Assembly: GCA_963978905.1 (NCBI GenBank)
Contig: OZ022258.1
Span: 55,784,591 to 55,848,590, forward strand
Direction of reading: 5' to 3'
DNA length: 64,000 nt
From: Trichostrongylus colubriformis
Taxonomy: Eukaryota; Nematoda; Chromadorea; Rhabditida; Trichostrongylidae
Made by a program: the position numbers and the translations under genes. Positions 34,590 through 47,013 of the stretch are shown piece after piece (position 1 is the stretch's first letter; every line of letters starts with the position of its first letter). Below the pieces are notes generated by a model. The model was not told where the DNA came from, did no database searches, and saw nothing but the letters and a program-made list of their open reading frames with translations.

Positions 34590-37129
34590 CTTGCATGAGC
34601 AACTCACTCCACTTCCCATATGGTCTTGTCTAAAAGAGTGCCATTTCAGTCGGCTTGGAATTATTCAGAGAGATGGTTTTCAGCTATCACTCTCCAGTGC
34701 TCCGGACATGGTCTCATCTAAAGAAAAAAGCACAAAACTATCTGTGAGTTTTCGCAACCGGTTTAGTGAGAGCCTTTTCGAGTCCTTTGGAATAAATATT
34801 GCAAGTCTCACAATGTTCAATACATACAAATAATCTAGTAGAAAAATCACAAAATATGCGATCTCTGCACTACTGATCCTCGTCGAGAAAAGGTTTCGCC
34901 CATGCGCTGCTTCATTGTGTGCTTTCGGGATCACGCGAATCTGCTATGTACAGCAGTCATGTGCAACATGGGACAAGCCCATTTCCCAAGAGACTTGTTC
35001 TTAAGAAGAGGGCTGCCTCTGCAGGACCTGATTGACTGCATAATGTGCTGTTCGGCATAAAGTGCACCATACACAGTCTCCAAGGATCCCTGGCTTTTCT
35101 TCAATTTTAGGATACTCCGACTCTTTTAACAACTGAATTATACTTCGATGCTTTTGAGCAAGATGCATCACCCTCAGTCACTGCTCCACCTCCACCCAGA
35201 TTAAGGAACACGGTGCACGTGTGCTCAACTTCCTCATTCAACATCGTCATTCATCGAACTTGAGCGTCATGTTCTACCTATGAGAGGATAAGAGGTGTTG
35301 CGTATAAAGTGACATAAGTGAACTAATGGAAGTCTTTGTCTGCTCTGTCACAAGGGCTCTGCATCGCCTTCGAAGCGTGAGTCACTTATCGTAAATTTGA
35401 CGCTTTGCTCTGACAATGAGATGAAGTGAATAAGCGGTACACGATAGGTTGGCACAGGAAAACAGTTCAAAAGTGAGAAGCGGTCGAAGGGTCGGAGTGA
35501 CTCTTCGGCATTCCATTCTATTGCCACAGTAACAACCGCTGACCTGGCAGTCACCTTCTATGGACGACTACCGCAGTCAGTCACAATTAAAAATGTTACC
35601 CTGCCACAAAAACTTTTCGAAAAAAAAGTTGGATCACACAAATAAAATAAAGAGCTATCGAAAGCTCTGAGATTCAGGACATTCGTATATGTACTATCTT
35701 TGCTGAGCTGCAGGAACCACCTATTCATACTTATGTTACCGAAATTTTGCAGTTTTTGCTTAGTAAAGTTGTTGCTTTACACGGTTTCTCCATGAGTCTG
35801 TACTACATATGTGATAGCAGCCTTTCGATACAAATCCAAGTCCACCTCTCTGTACATCTATCGATGAAATCTTCGACAAATGCCATCCAGTTAAAAAGAG
35901 ATAAACTTGAATGAGTGTGAAGTAACTATTACAGTGGCCACGATTATCATCAATCTTCAACATATTCATAGGAGTGGCGAGGATCTGAAAGCAAATCAGT
36001 CCAATTGACTTTCCTATATAATATTTCATATACAAACATGAGATAATGCCGCGCCTTAATCACGAACGGTTTTCTTATACAATAAACGTCAGGAAGCGTG
36101 TGATTATAATAATGCTTTCTATGAAATGAATTACAGTATGCCTGACACGGCCTTTCACGTAAATGCTTTAATGATGCCTCAATTCAAGCGTATTTGATTA
36201 GAAAGACATTCTTGAAACTGACTCTGCGCAGAACTCAAAACGAAGATTTAGTCTTCCTAGCAAATTTTTTAAATCGTTATCATAGCAATCAAGTTGCTTG
36301 GTACAGGATGGTACGTAATAAAACGCAGCCCAGCTGCACAAAAATTCTGTTCAAAATAAATTGTCTAACTGAAGACATCATACCCTAACAATTCCAAACA
36401 TTTTTCCCATTTACCCACGCTTCGTGCTTACATCAACTATACAGTGAGGCGAGTGAGAGCATAATCTCAGAAAGTAATAGTGAATTCTCGAATACGTTTG
36501 ATACTATGGAAGCAAGTTCAACGTTATCAAGCTTACAGTGGTAAAGTGCTGAGTTTTGAGTTGGGCATTCGGGGTTTTTGACTTAGCCTTCAAGGAAAGA
36601 CGATTCAGGTATGCTGTCCTAATGGGAGCCATTGTGAAGCCTAGAGTCAAAGAAAACTTTTGAGAAGACCACCATCTCTACGGTGAGCGAATGCGCATAC
36701 GCTACCTGTTGGTATACTTTAAAAAATAGGCAGAGGCTCTGTCAATCTATAATCGTGACATTGCTACCCAGTTAACAACTGACGACCTTGACCAGAGATC
36801 ACCTCAACGGTACAAAAAATTGCACAACTAAGGTGGTCGACGAGAAATCCTTGAAGAAATGTCAAAACCACCACCTTTTTTTTCCAAACCAGCATGTCTA
36901 ACCCTTAGAAGACTTCTCCAGTTACACTGATGGTGATCGCATACATATTTTACTGAACACTGGAAACGTTTTAAGGGATCACACTTGTCAAACTTGTTGA
37001 GCGTTGAACAATGACACACTTCGGATCCACGTGGATCGAGGGCCCTTTATATAGCAAGCTCCACGTACACGTCAAAACACGTAAAAGTGCAAAGGACGCT
37101 TTTACGAGGTTTCTCCACTGCACATAATG
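34590..37129. other. no recognised gene
   Basis: Open frames such as 34591-34833, 35760-36035 and 36194-36388 lack convincing splice sites or start context. No repeat family was identified. Confidence 0.4.
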
Positions 37130-37950
37130 GCAGATGTTTTTTTTTCATGATCAGGGAGGGAGGTGTGAATTCGAGCCCAAACCCAAGGGGTGGAAAAGTT
37201 CGCGGTGGGGAAGTAACGTTCATGTGCGAAATGAGACTTGATTGAAAGTGGATATTCACGCGGAACACCTCTCCCCTTCCCGGCTTGGGCTAAAACTCAC
37301 ATCCTACTTGTGTTTTTACCTGTTTGTAAGCGATAGGGCGCGTACGATAACATTGACTCATTATACATGAACTCGTGTCTTCCTTCAAACCCGCATTAAA
37401 GACACCGCAGAGGGGCCCATGGGATTGCCGTTCTTTCAGTTGCCGTCACTGTATACACGACGCCTTCCCAAAACGTCGAGTTGAAAATTATTGGATTTTT
37501 TAAGCATAAACACCTTTTTGCTTACTCTCTCGCTTATTCTTCCTTTCATTGTTTCATTTGCTCATTGTTGTTAGTGGTACTACTTGTTTGACATCATCAT
37601 GAATGAATTAAATACACCCTACAAGACAACAAATGACATCCTCTGCAGCGAGCAACTCGAAAAAGTGATGTGTGGAGTTCGCAGGGATGCGCGTGAGATG
37701 CGGACAAAGACCGCAATGTCGTGCTGGTGCTATCGCAATAAGGGGGGGGGGGTATTCCACAACTGGACCCTATTTTTACCTGAGCCAAAGAAGGAAAATG
37801 AGCCCCTTCCTTCCGCGTTCAAGGCTTAGGCAAAAATGTACTCTTAAATGTGTAGTGTGACCCCACAAGGACCCTCCAGAAATACTCAAGTGTGAAACTT
37901 TTTGTGAGATGCCCCTCCCCCCATTGCGATAGCACCGCCTTGCTTTTTAA
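37130..37950. repeat. GC-rich dispersed repeats in inverted pairs
   Basis: GGTGCTATCGCAAT (37727) faces ATTGCGATAGCACCGCC (37917), with poly-G and poly-C beside them. The second block recurs at about 39182-39200. Around 37150 and 37270 another inverted pair carries GAGCCCAAACCCAAGGGG and CCTTCCCGGCTTGGGC. Similar C-rich blocks followed by TAGGCTAGAATTC or TAGGCAAAAAT occur at 39120 and 44150. Probably worn copies of one element family. Confidence 0.5.
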
Positions 37951-38554
37951 CCCGAATTTCGCTACCGATTACCCCTTCTACCCTCAAATATTCATATATG
38001 GGCGTTACATTTATTTCCGTTTCTCTTTTTCATCCTACACCTACGGTGATTTTAACCCAATCTTTTCACAACTGAGGTGTCAATAACTTGCAGCACTTAA
38101 GATATGATAACAGGGCTCTTTCTACTTATCAGAATCTACAAACCCACAAAAACTGCTTCCCTACATGTACCTAGAAGAAAAAACCGCTAGTGTACGGTGT
38201 GAGACTGGAGCCATCGTTGTCCATAGCTGTACAGGATAACACGCGTATATGTATGTATGATACCTATCACCTATTGTTACTGGCACGTCAATTTATGTGA
38301 AGACATGTTACTGTTTACCTATCACCAACCACGGCATAGTAAGCTTGCGGTAAGGCACTGTTCAAAGTTCGCAATTCGAGCATTTAGGTGACCAGGCGAT
38401 TAGACGTAAGGGCAAAGATATGTATCGATTAGGCTCCGATGTGCTTATTCGCTTGATTGCCTAATCGCCTGAAACGCAGTGCGATCGCTAACTGTAAACA
38501 GTACCTCAGAGACATCAGAGCGGGAGGGTGAAGGGTAAGGTAAGAAAGCATACT

Positions 38555-38900
38555 TGAAAACATTGCTGTCTGTAAACGAATATTTGGGCTGAGAATAGAT
38601 GACGTGTGGCAGAAATCGCGTAGAAAAACGCGCCTTTGGAGCGCTATTGCGATTCTAGCGCGTTTCACTTTGAATTCACTGGCCGAGTTGCCTGTTGGAC
38701 GACACCACTGTCATTTGAGGTCGCGTAGGGCGATTAACTTCCTTTCAGATGATGTTAAACAAGTGAAACAGCATAGCAACAAGCAAGTGAAACCAGAAAA
38801 GGGAGAATAGGCGAAAGAGTGGAAAAAAGAATGTTTCTGACAAAATACAATGAATTTACACTCGACGCCTTGGCTGGACGTCGCATGTGCTGCAAGCGCT
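38555..38900 (+). repeat. dispersed repeat, copy 1 of 3
   Basis: Shares CTGTAAACGAA, AAAAACGCGCCTTTGGAGCGCT and GGGAGAATA-GCGAAAGAG in order with 51255-51560. A shorter inverted relative lies at about 37530-37590. No ends defined. Confidence 0.6.
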
Positions 38901-40738
38901 AACGTATATTGAAAAACTGCCCCTGCCGGTGCCTTTGATGCCTATTAGTTTTCTGGATACTATTATCAGTGCAACTATGGTGCCTTCGCAACGAGGGAGA
39001 CATTTTTCGAAAAGGTGCACTTCAAAACAAACGTATTTTTTGCCTGAAAGTAAGCCCTAGTGCTGAGTAAGCGATATTTTTGCCTAACCATGAGCGTTAG
39101 TGGAGAAGAAGAGGCCTCCCTCTCCCCTTCTTAGCTTAGGTAAAAATAGTTTCCATACATCGTGGGATGCTCCCCACTCCTCATTGCGATAGCACCGCCA
39201 CTATTACATCCTTACCAGGAAAAGGCTTTCACTTCTCATAGAACCTTGGAATGGGACCTATGTGGATCGATAGAGTCTCGAATGCTGATTGCCAGTATGA
39301 AAATCAAAATTGCAAAATGCCGCTGCGAAGCAAGTTGGTAGAAGTCACAATTTTGCGACAACTCACTGACCGGTACTTTGCCTATCGTGGCCCATCTTTT
39401 GGTATGATCGAGAGGCAAACTCTTCGTTCACCACCACCAGAGCAAGACCGCTACCCAGGGCACTCCCAGTTGTCGAGGAAATTAGCCGCTCCAATATGAC
39501 CTCTCCCCCCCCCACCACTCCCCTCTAAATGCACGAGATACGACCCCCTTTTTTTGACCTCTACAGTATCAGTAACTGTTGCCGGATTGTATAGTTGCAA
39601 TGTCTTTTATTGCTATGTATCCTTATCTGAAGCAAAAGGATATTTATTTCACACTTGCTCATACGAGTTCGCTGCGAAATACCCGTCGCTTCTCATCTGC
39701 CTATTTTAAATTCTAGCGCTTATCGCAGACCTCTGCAGGGTATCCCACTCCCCTTCCGTCCGGTCAAATACGACCCCCTGTCGAGGAATCCTTGACTCCC
39801 GTGTACCCTCCGCTACCACGGAGGCGAGGTGAACGTTGCTGCACACACGGTTAGCCTAACTAACGCGTTACTTCAGCAAAGCACACCGCCGATGAGCCTT
39901 CGCAAGCAAACTGTGACCCCTCCTAACCCGCTTCGGGAGGGCATTTTGCATTTTCTGTTCTCATAGTTGTAATCAGCTTATCTACGTCTATTTTGAAGTC
40001 CCATGGAGAGTTAAAACCCCTCTTGCTTAGGTGGTCCTTCACAAGTTCTACTGGTCCAATAGTGCTTGTTTACGTGTATACGATGTGTTGCTTGCACTAA
40101 TGTGGCAGACTTTTTGCCTGTCTGATGTTTATTTGTCTTTTTTACGTATTCCAGCCATTGACTCTCGAAAACAGCATAGAATTGGCATAATAAAAGCTCG
40201 CGTGCCAGCGCAAAGTGAATATTTTCCGTGATAAATCACTTTTGTTGCAGTGTGTTGAAGATGTGTTTCTAAGTCAACAAAAATTAAATAGTATCTTACC
40301 GCGAGAGGACTTGTTCTACTTTTTTACTATAATAGTTTCAACTCATTAGAACAGACGTTGGTCAACTCTGATTGCATGGTCAACCTGTTCAAGGGTCATA
40401 TGTGATTTCAAATTTATTTGTTTATGACTTTCTTGAAAACAACGTCATTCGCAAGTACAAGTCAGTATTAGCTCTAATTTCTTCGGCGTGTTTTCATCAG
40501 AATTTAGACAGTTCCACTCCTAGGCGTTGCCTTCACTCGCTCTACGACAGGGATTAATTGATGAAGTCAAGTTTTCAAGATTATGCGCGATACATCGCTG
40601 CGACACTGCGGCCACAGTATCCTTGCAATCTATATTCTATGTTTTGCTTGCGCATACCACAACATAGATGTGAGCAAGGAAACCGCTGGTCATGGTGATT
40701 GACAAAAAAAAACTGGGTATATTGCATAAATTACGTGC

Positions 40739-40860
40739 GAAGGTGGTGTGGTAACAGGTGGCCCGCACTTCCACTCTCCTGGTGCGGGATCAAATCTCGT
40801 ACGCATGTCTTCTACGCCTCCGCGGTACCTGAAATGGTTCTACAATCATTTGGGAGGTTG
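40739..40860 (+). mobile_element. tRNA-derived SINE-like repeat, copy C (head only)
   Basis: GGTGGTGTGGTAACAGGTGG followed by CACTTCCACTCTC and a box-B-like GGGATCAAATCTCG. It matches the heads of the copies at 13527 and 48907. Confidence 0.6.
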
Positions 40861-41084
40861 AGAGCCACTTTACGTTTAAAGTTACTGTGGCCGCAAGTCT
40901 GTTGCTTTGTACCGCTCGCAATTTTTATGGTTGTGAGCTAACAACACCCTCTCATATCTTACAAAACTGCATACATTTTTCCAATATAAGTGGCCTGTTT
41001 ATTTTCGTGGCTATCAAGCCTGTTAGGGTCGTCTGTTCCTTGAAACCATGCGCACTTTTTTGATTTCTCCTCTTCCTTTTTGCG

Positions 41085-42463
41085 ATGCACCCACTCCTTG
41101 GAAACGCTTTCAACGGACTTTTCCGAAGGCCTCTTTCTGTCACTTCGTTCAAGTGGATCCTTCGAAGTGCTTGTGCTTTAGTAGATAAAAAGGTCTCCGT
41201 TGCCGACCGTGATGGGTTTCTAGGAAACCAGTGTTGCAGAAGCATTTCGAATTCAATAGCAGCAGATCTTCAACCTCTTTCCATCACACACAGGGTACAC
41301 TTGTCCGACAAGTTTAAGCTAATCCATCGGAGTGGGAATCTCTATAGCGAAAGCTTTCATGTTTGCCTGAAACCCTTCGCTTTGCAAGGTTTTCTTTTCT
41401 TTACTGTCTCCACAGCAGGCTTTGCAACATGTATATTTAATTTACATTTTTAAGCTATTGGAAAATGAATTGGGAATGATTTCGAAATGACGGAACCTGG
41501 GAAGCGAGTTCTCATTTTGGCCATTAGCCTAGATACTTTTCAACCACCTTCGCCTAGCCTATTCGGAATTTTCCAAAAAAATACTTTGGTGATGTTAGCG
41601 CTTTCGACAAGTTGGCGTCTACATCAGCTATGGCAAGGTTCGTGATTGCCCTACAAAAAAAGCAAGAGTGGACAATTCAGAATGTATTGGTGCTTCTCAT
41701 TATACTTGCATGGACTATTTGAGAGTCTCCGCTCACACCCAGCTTTTTCTCCTCTTTAAAAATCGTAGTTACAGCTCCAAGTAGTAGATGGATTAAACAA
41801 ATGAAGCGGTGGAAAGTGCCATGTACAGGCAGAGTTAAGTCTTGTTTGAAGGATTTGTCTGAGAAATAACCCCTCCAGCTCATGTTCTAAAGGGGGCTTT
41901 TCCAGCCTACATATTTAAAGGAATCGTCCACGGAAAATGAGTTTTTGTGTTACCCATGTATTTATGTTGTATTTGCCTAATGTTGGCCTCATGCAAAATT
42001 TCACGCGAAAAAAATGTGAATCTGGCTGAGATACAGCACCACAAAGAGCGGTCCCAGTGGGCGTGGCCTCCGTGTAAAAGCCTCGTACCGCGTCCGCCGT
42101 GGTCGGAGACGCATTGTAGGAACAGAAGGTTACGTAAACGGTCCTACTCTCGGTTCCCAACGGCGGCGGAAGACGGGACGAGGCTTTTACACGGAGGCCC
42201 CGCCCACTGGGACCGCACTTTGTGGTGCTGTATCTCAGCCAGATTCACATTTTTTCGCGTGAAATTTTGCATGAGGCCAACATTAGGCAAATACAACATA
42301 AACATATGGGTAACACAAAAACTCATTTTCCGTGGACGATTCCTTTAATGAGGTGCTGAAGGATTTATGGCTGTTCCGCTTCAAGATGATGCATGAACCC
42401 GGCCTAGGATTCCTCTACGAACGCATGACCTTGTACGCCGCTGAACTGAACAGGAACATGTAA
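41085..42463 (+). pseudogene. candidate gene whose last exon is split by a transposon
   Basis: From an ATG at 41085 a frame of about 107-118 codons begins with a basic, hydroxylated stretch (NAFNGLFRRPLSVTSF) that could be a mitochondrial presequence. It ends before a GTTTTC or GTATAT donor, both in phase 1. A second exon starts after TTTTCCAG at 41906, runs 13 bases, is interrupted by the 426-bp element at 41919-42344, and resumes in the same frame to TAA at 42461-42463, giving FKMMHEPGLGFLYERM and AAELNRNM. With the insertion in place the frame meets a stop within about 10 codons of the element's edge. The joining of the two exons is inferred from phase. I do not recognise the protein. A minus-strand frame at 41677-41883 competes within the intron. 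Confidence 0.42.
41919..42344. mobile_element. 426-bp palindromic element flanked by TTAA
   Basis: The two arms are long inverted repeats beginning AGGAATCGTCCACGGAAAAT. TTAA lies immediately outside both ends (41915-41918, 42345-42348), the target signature of piggyBac-type elements. The GC-rich centre has no coding capacity. A partial relative is at 6121-6430. Confidence 0.88.
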
Positions 42464-42786
42464 TGTTGCTACCTTCAGCATCGACAAGTTGAATTCTGTA
42501 CATTCCTCACCGTATGCCCCTCGTAATGGGAAGTCATCCAGTATTCGATCCATCACAATAGAACGCCACTCATTCTCTAGTTATCATAGGACTTTTTTTT
42601 TTTCAAGGGAGAGAACTGTTCTCAAGCCGGCTTGTGTTAACGAAGGAATGAATTAAGTTGCATAGGAGGAGAACGGTCCTCCTTTGAAGTATCATACCAC
42701 CGTCTCTTTCACAGCGAAAAATGGAATAGCCTCAGCATCTATGGAACCCACGCGTCTTCTCTAACAGTCCTGTCCTTTCCTCTATA

Positions 42787-42920
42787 CAGTCCAATTCACA
42801 GCGCTAGATAGGGCGTGGCCTGAGTGGCGAGAGTGAGAGTGCGTAGCGGGGTGAGAGAGTTTGGTGCACTCGCACCCAAGTCCGTAGGCCACGCCCTATC
42901 TAGCGCTCCGAAATGGACTG
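42787..42920. mobile_element. 134-bp CAGTCC...GGACTG mini-element
   Basis: Inverted ends of about 34 bases (CAGTCCAATTCACAGCGCTA on the left, CAGTCCATTTCGGAGCGCTA inverted from the right), flanked by TA. The relative at 18049-18182 shares its interior. Tc1/mariner-type by its target site. Confidence 0.85.
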
Positions 42921-44109
42921 TACATAAAACATTGTGTATCAGGGAAACTGCACAATAAATTCCTCCAGAGTTAGTTGGTCTGAACATTGATCGCCGATGA
43001 GGTGTACGCCTGCAAAACTTCTAAACGCCGGCTTCCCTCTTTTATGATTACTTATTAAAGTTAATTGAAAATCTTTCGATTTCCCAATACCATCATGTGC
43101 CTGTCTTTGATTTACAGTTGGCTGTAGCAAAACCAATTCCTAAGAAGCAGAATTCAACGTTTTGCGTCTCTGACCGCATAGAATTTGAACTTCTCCTAAT
43201 CAGGATTTAGTGCCCGCACGGATGAGCAACAGCATAGTCATTGATAAGGCCTTTTGTGGATCGCAACATAACGGTAGATCAATGAATTTTGTGCAATTAC
43301 GACCGTTATGTTTCGCGGGTGGTTTCCCGCCGTCGTCAAACGTCTGTCTCGTTTATTCGGCCAATTTCGTCTTACTAATCAACTACTAATCTGTTTTATT
43401 TCTGAATATCGATGTTCGTTGAACGCCGATGGACCTATGGAGGACCGAATTTCGGTGAGTCACACGTAATTATACTATTATTTTCCTGCATGCTTTTTCT
43501 TGTTTTGTTTGTTCGATCGGATATTCTTAATTGTCTTCAATTCAATGATTGAGACGGTTCAAATTCTACAGTTAGAAGCTATATGAAGCTATATAAGGGC
43601 CAATTAGGGTGCTCATGTAATTGAGGGGGGCACATCCCTATGCTCGACTACCGCACTGTGTTCGTCGTGCTTCGCTATTTTTGCCTAGGTTTTTGACCTG
43701 GGCCGTGGTTCAGAGAAAAGCTCTTTTTTTCCCTCAAATGAGGTTTAGATAGTAATATACACTTGATGCACATGCTAGTTATTCTAGAACGGCTTCGACT
43801 GAGGGACGACAGCGCGACAATGAGCTGCTCCCCCAAACTGCACTAGGGCTACATCAGAGTCATTCATTTACATCAGAGCCGTTCGATAGTTCCTTGGGGT
43901 TGATTAAACTTACGACGCATGTTTTTTTTTTAGCTGACTGGCAACTTTGAATTAATGTGCAAACGTTACTTAGCGTTTGTATTGCAATATATCAAAACAT
44001 CTCAAGGTATAAGCAGTTTATTTTTGAACTGTGAGTTCGGATATTTTGCGAGATTTGTATTCTTCGGTTTCCGCAATATTCCAAGATGGGTCAATTAAAA
44101 GGAGGGGAC
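42921..44109. other. no recognised gene
   Basis: The stretch holds scattered poly-T runs and a C-rich block near 43620 like those in the 37130-37950 repeats. No exon could be supported. Confidence 0.4.
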
Positions 44110-44260
44110 GCAACTATCCACCGACGCAAACTCCTTCCCTCTCTAGGATTAGGCTAGAATTCATGTCCCCTCTCCTACATAAAAGGCATCTACTAAAGCA
44201 TCTGTCTCATCTGCTTCAGCCCAAGGCTAGAGAGGGAGCTTCAACGTCGGTGAAAATTTT
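44110..44260. repeat. inverted repeat of the C-rich family
   Basis: CACCGACGCAAACTCCTTCC near 44118 faces GGGAGCTTCAACGTCGGTG near 44235, with CTCTCTAG and CTAGAGAG next to them. Confidence 0.55.
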
Positions 44261-44386
44261 GCGTCTCCACCTCCACTCTAATTGTCCCACCCGTAATATT
44301 GATTTTGATGTCTTTGATTTTTGATATTTGGATGGTTTTCGGCTATGGTAAATCTACCATTCAGAAACTGAGCTAATGTGAAAGGG

Positions 44387-44457
44387 GTCTCGGTAGTATA
44401 ATGGATTAGCACATATGTCCGGAAAACATGGAGTGCGTGTTCGAGGCCGTCCGAGAC
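44387..44457 (+). other. tRNA-like sequence (degenerate tRNA or SINE head)
   Basis: A perfect 7-bp outer stem GTCTCGG/CCGAGAC, a D-arm-like AGTATAATGGATTAGC, a 4-5 bp inner stem TATGT/ACATG with loop CCGGAAA, and a GTTCGAGG box. C at position 33 and an unpaired T-arm argue against a working tRNA. Clearly related to 25897-25974. Confidence 0.45.
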
Positions 44458-44965
44458 TGAAGCTTTTGCCCATAACTCAGCATAGTTGTGGGCCCCCAAT
44501 AAATCTCCTGGAATTGGCACTTCCACTCTAAAAAAGTGAGCGAATGTTCAGTAATGTTTACTGTCTCTTCCCTTCGAGTGGGAACATATATCGTGAGAAA
44601 AGGCACGATTCATTACGATTATCCTCCACTTGTCAAATTTTTGTATGATTTTTTGCTTGATGAGCTGAGTTTCACACTCCGTGGGGTGCACATTATCTGC
44701 AGACTTTAGATATCCGCGTGCTTTCTCGCACAAACAATGCGCAAAACGAATTTACATTAAAAAATTCAATTTTTTAATTAAGGCTCCATCAAATCTCTCC
44801 TGCATCCGAAGTGTCAACGTTCCCCATTTTGTATGCTATGGTTGATGATCTTTTGTTGTGACGATCGGTGTCATGATTGTGCTGAAATTAAGTGATTCGC
44901 AAATGCGTCCAATTAGCAATTTTGTGGACATGCCTTTAGATATGCGGAAAGTATAAAAGGAATTA

Positions 44966-45199
44966 ATGAAAACATCTCTGTTCTTCATAAGCACTATAAC
45001 CAGATTGCTGCTCATATTTTATGTTATCGATGGGAAATGCTGTTCTTTGCTGATGGACGATAAGGTTTTCTTTTATGTAGAATCAGATGTTTCCTGGAGA
45101 TTGTTGGAATCAGTCATAACAATGAATGGCAGACCCTTTCAAGAAGATGTCCTAACATTTAGTTCTTTGACGCCTCCCCAACTGCTTTCTACCTGTTGA
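44966..45199 (+). CDS. possible small secreted protein, 77 residues
   Basis: An ATG opens a complete frame that starts MKTSLFFISTITRLLLIFYV, a good signal peptide with a likely cleavage near Gly-Lys-Cys. About 50 mainly hydrophilic residues follow, and the frame ends in Cys at TGA. A TATAAAAGG string lies 8-16 bases upstream of the ATG. That is too close to act as its TATA box unless translation starts elsewhere. No family recognised; a chance frame is possible. Confidence 0.33.
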   Translation: MKTSLFFISTITRLLLIFYVIDGKCCSLLMDDKVFFYVESDVSWRLLESVITMNGRPFQEDVLTFSSLTPPQLLSTC

Positions 45200-45375
45200 T
45201 GTATGTCGTTTCTATCGGAACAGTCAGCTTAAGAGGGTGATATCCCAAGAAAGGATATTACATCTTGTAGTGCGGCGCTACGCGTGCGAGTTAGGGGCTT
45301 TGTAAGTAGAGTCCCGAGGCGATCACAACTCAAATGAGAGGCATGATACGGTGATCGTTTCAGGACCCAATTATA

Positions 45376-46749
45376 TTGGGTTGAGGAATAAGTCCCCGCG
45401 GTTTTTTTAAACCCCGTTTTTCACATTGTTCCCTCCGTCTTTCGACAAAGCTTATATATGTTTTCGATAGAGCTTTTTCTGCTCTACAAAATGCTCGTAT
45501 CAGTTTTTTGATTCCTTCGACTACGTAATATTTATGAGGTTTGGAAGTGAAAGTAGCTGAAGGCAAAAAACTGGCACTTGCGCACCTCATCTTTCTCGTC
45601 TGCCATCGAGTAAAAAAATGGTTGTGTATATGGTTTGATAGAGCTTTCTCAGCTCTACAAAATGGTACTACTTATTATTCAAATCGCTCAACTTTTTGCT
45701 GTTTTTAGGACTCACAAATGCAGTACTCGCAAAAGTGGGCACTTTCGTTATCTCCTCTTCCTCGCCTACCATCGAGATTGGAGAGGATGTTAATATGTGC
45801 ATTCGATAGAGCTCTTTTTGCTCTACAAGATGACACTACTCCTCTTTTGCATCCTCTCATATTTTAGCATGTAGGGATAAACTTCCACCTGTTTTTCAAT
45901 TCAAAATTGCATAATGAATATGAATTTCTTTGGCAGATTGTTTCATGTCATTCGATAGAGCTTTTTCGCTCTACAAGATAGTGTTCATGGTTTTTGTTCG
46001 AATTAATTTTTGCTATTTTTTAGATCATTTTAAAGTCGACGAAATCGAGCATTTTCGACCAGATGTGACGAAAATGGTCGATTTCGTCGACTTTAAAATG
46101 ATCTAAAAAATAGCAAAAATTAATTCGAACAAAAACCATGAACACTATCTTGTAGAGCGAAAAAAGCTCTATCGAATGACATGAAACAATCTGCCAAAGA
46201 AATTCATATTCATTATGCAATTTTGAATTGAAAAACAGGTGGAAGTTTATCCCTACATGCTAAAATATGAGAGGGTACAAAAGAGTAGTGTCATCTTGTA
46301 GAGCAAAAAGAGCTCTATCGAATGCACATATTAACATCCTCTCCAATCTCGATGGTAGGCGAGGAAGAGGAGATAACGAAAGTGCCCACTTTTGCGAGTA
46401 CTGCATTTGTGAGTCTTAAAAACAGCAAAAAGTTGAGCGATTTGAATAATAAGTAGTACCATTTTGTAGAGCTGAGAAAGCTCTATCAAACCATATACAC
46501 AACCATTTTTTTAACTCGATGGCAGACGAGAAAGATGAGGTGCGCAAGTGCCAGTTTTTTGCCTTCAGCTACTTTCACTTCCAAACCTCATAAATATTAC
46601 GTAGTCGAAGGAATCAAAAAACTGATACGAGCATTTTGTAGAGCAGAAAAAGCTCTATCGAAAGCATATATAAGCTTCGTCGAAAGACGGAGGAAACAAT
46701 ATGAAAAACGGGGTTTAAAAAAACCGCGGGGACTTATTCCTCAACCCAA
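45376..46749. mobile_element. 1.37-kb long palindromic (foldback) element, copy 1
   Basis: Two arms of about 680 bases are near-perfect inverse copies around a centre at about 46062. The ends begin TTGGGTTGAGGAATAAGTCC and are flanked by TA. Each arm contains four regularly spaced mini-hairpins of the form ATAGAGC-(5-7)-GCTCTACAA, about 150-168 bases apart. There is no transposase. An open frame of 76 codons near each end (starting MRCASASFLPSATFTSK) is present in both arms because the arms are copies. The transcript would fold into one long hairpin. Confidence 0.88.
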
Positions 46750-47013
46750 TATAATGCGCCTCTGGCTCACACGGTCGCGCTGCTCGCCGCGTTACGAAAT
46801 GCCGTCGTAACGACACACAACCGGGTTAGGAAGGTAGTAGATATACTTCCACATCCCATCCATTAATGCGTTTTTTTGTGAAACTACCACTCGGGCCTCC
46901 TCATGCTTCTTTGATATCTCCGATATCCTCGATGGGACTCTCACATATTCTTCGGCTCTATTAAGAAGAACTGATATTGTGTAGAGTTAGTTTCAATAGC
47001 TTTCTTTCTACAG

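Noticed and set aside
41085..41453. Possible PARL-type rhomboid N-terminus (FFTVSTAGFA resembles a short PARL segment)
   Set aside because: No rhomboid GASG or HxxxN motif was found downstream on the plus strand, and the resemblance is short.
41677..41883. 68-codon minus-strand frame starting MSWRGYFSDKSF after a CTTTAG
   Set aside because: It overlaps the intron of the plus-strand candidate and shows no family; one acceptor-like string is not enough.
44953..44961. TATAAAAGG as a TATA box
   Set aside because: It lies only about 8-16 bases before the ATG, too close for a transcription start between them.
45360..46810. 76-91 codon open frames starting MRCASASFLPSA near both ends of the palindromic element
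   Set aside because: They are the same sequence seen twice because the arms are inverse copies; there are no domain motifs or start context.
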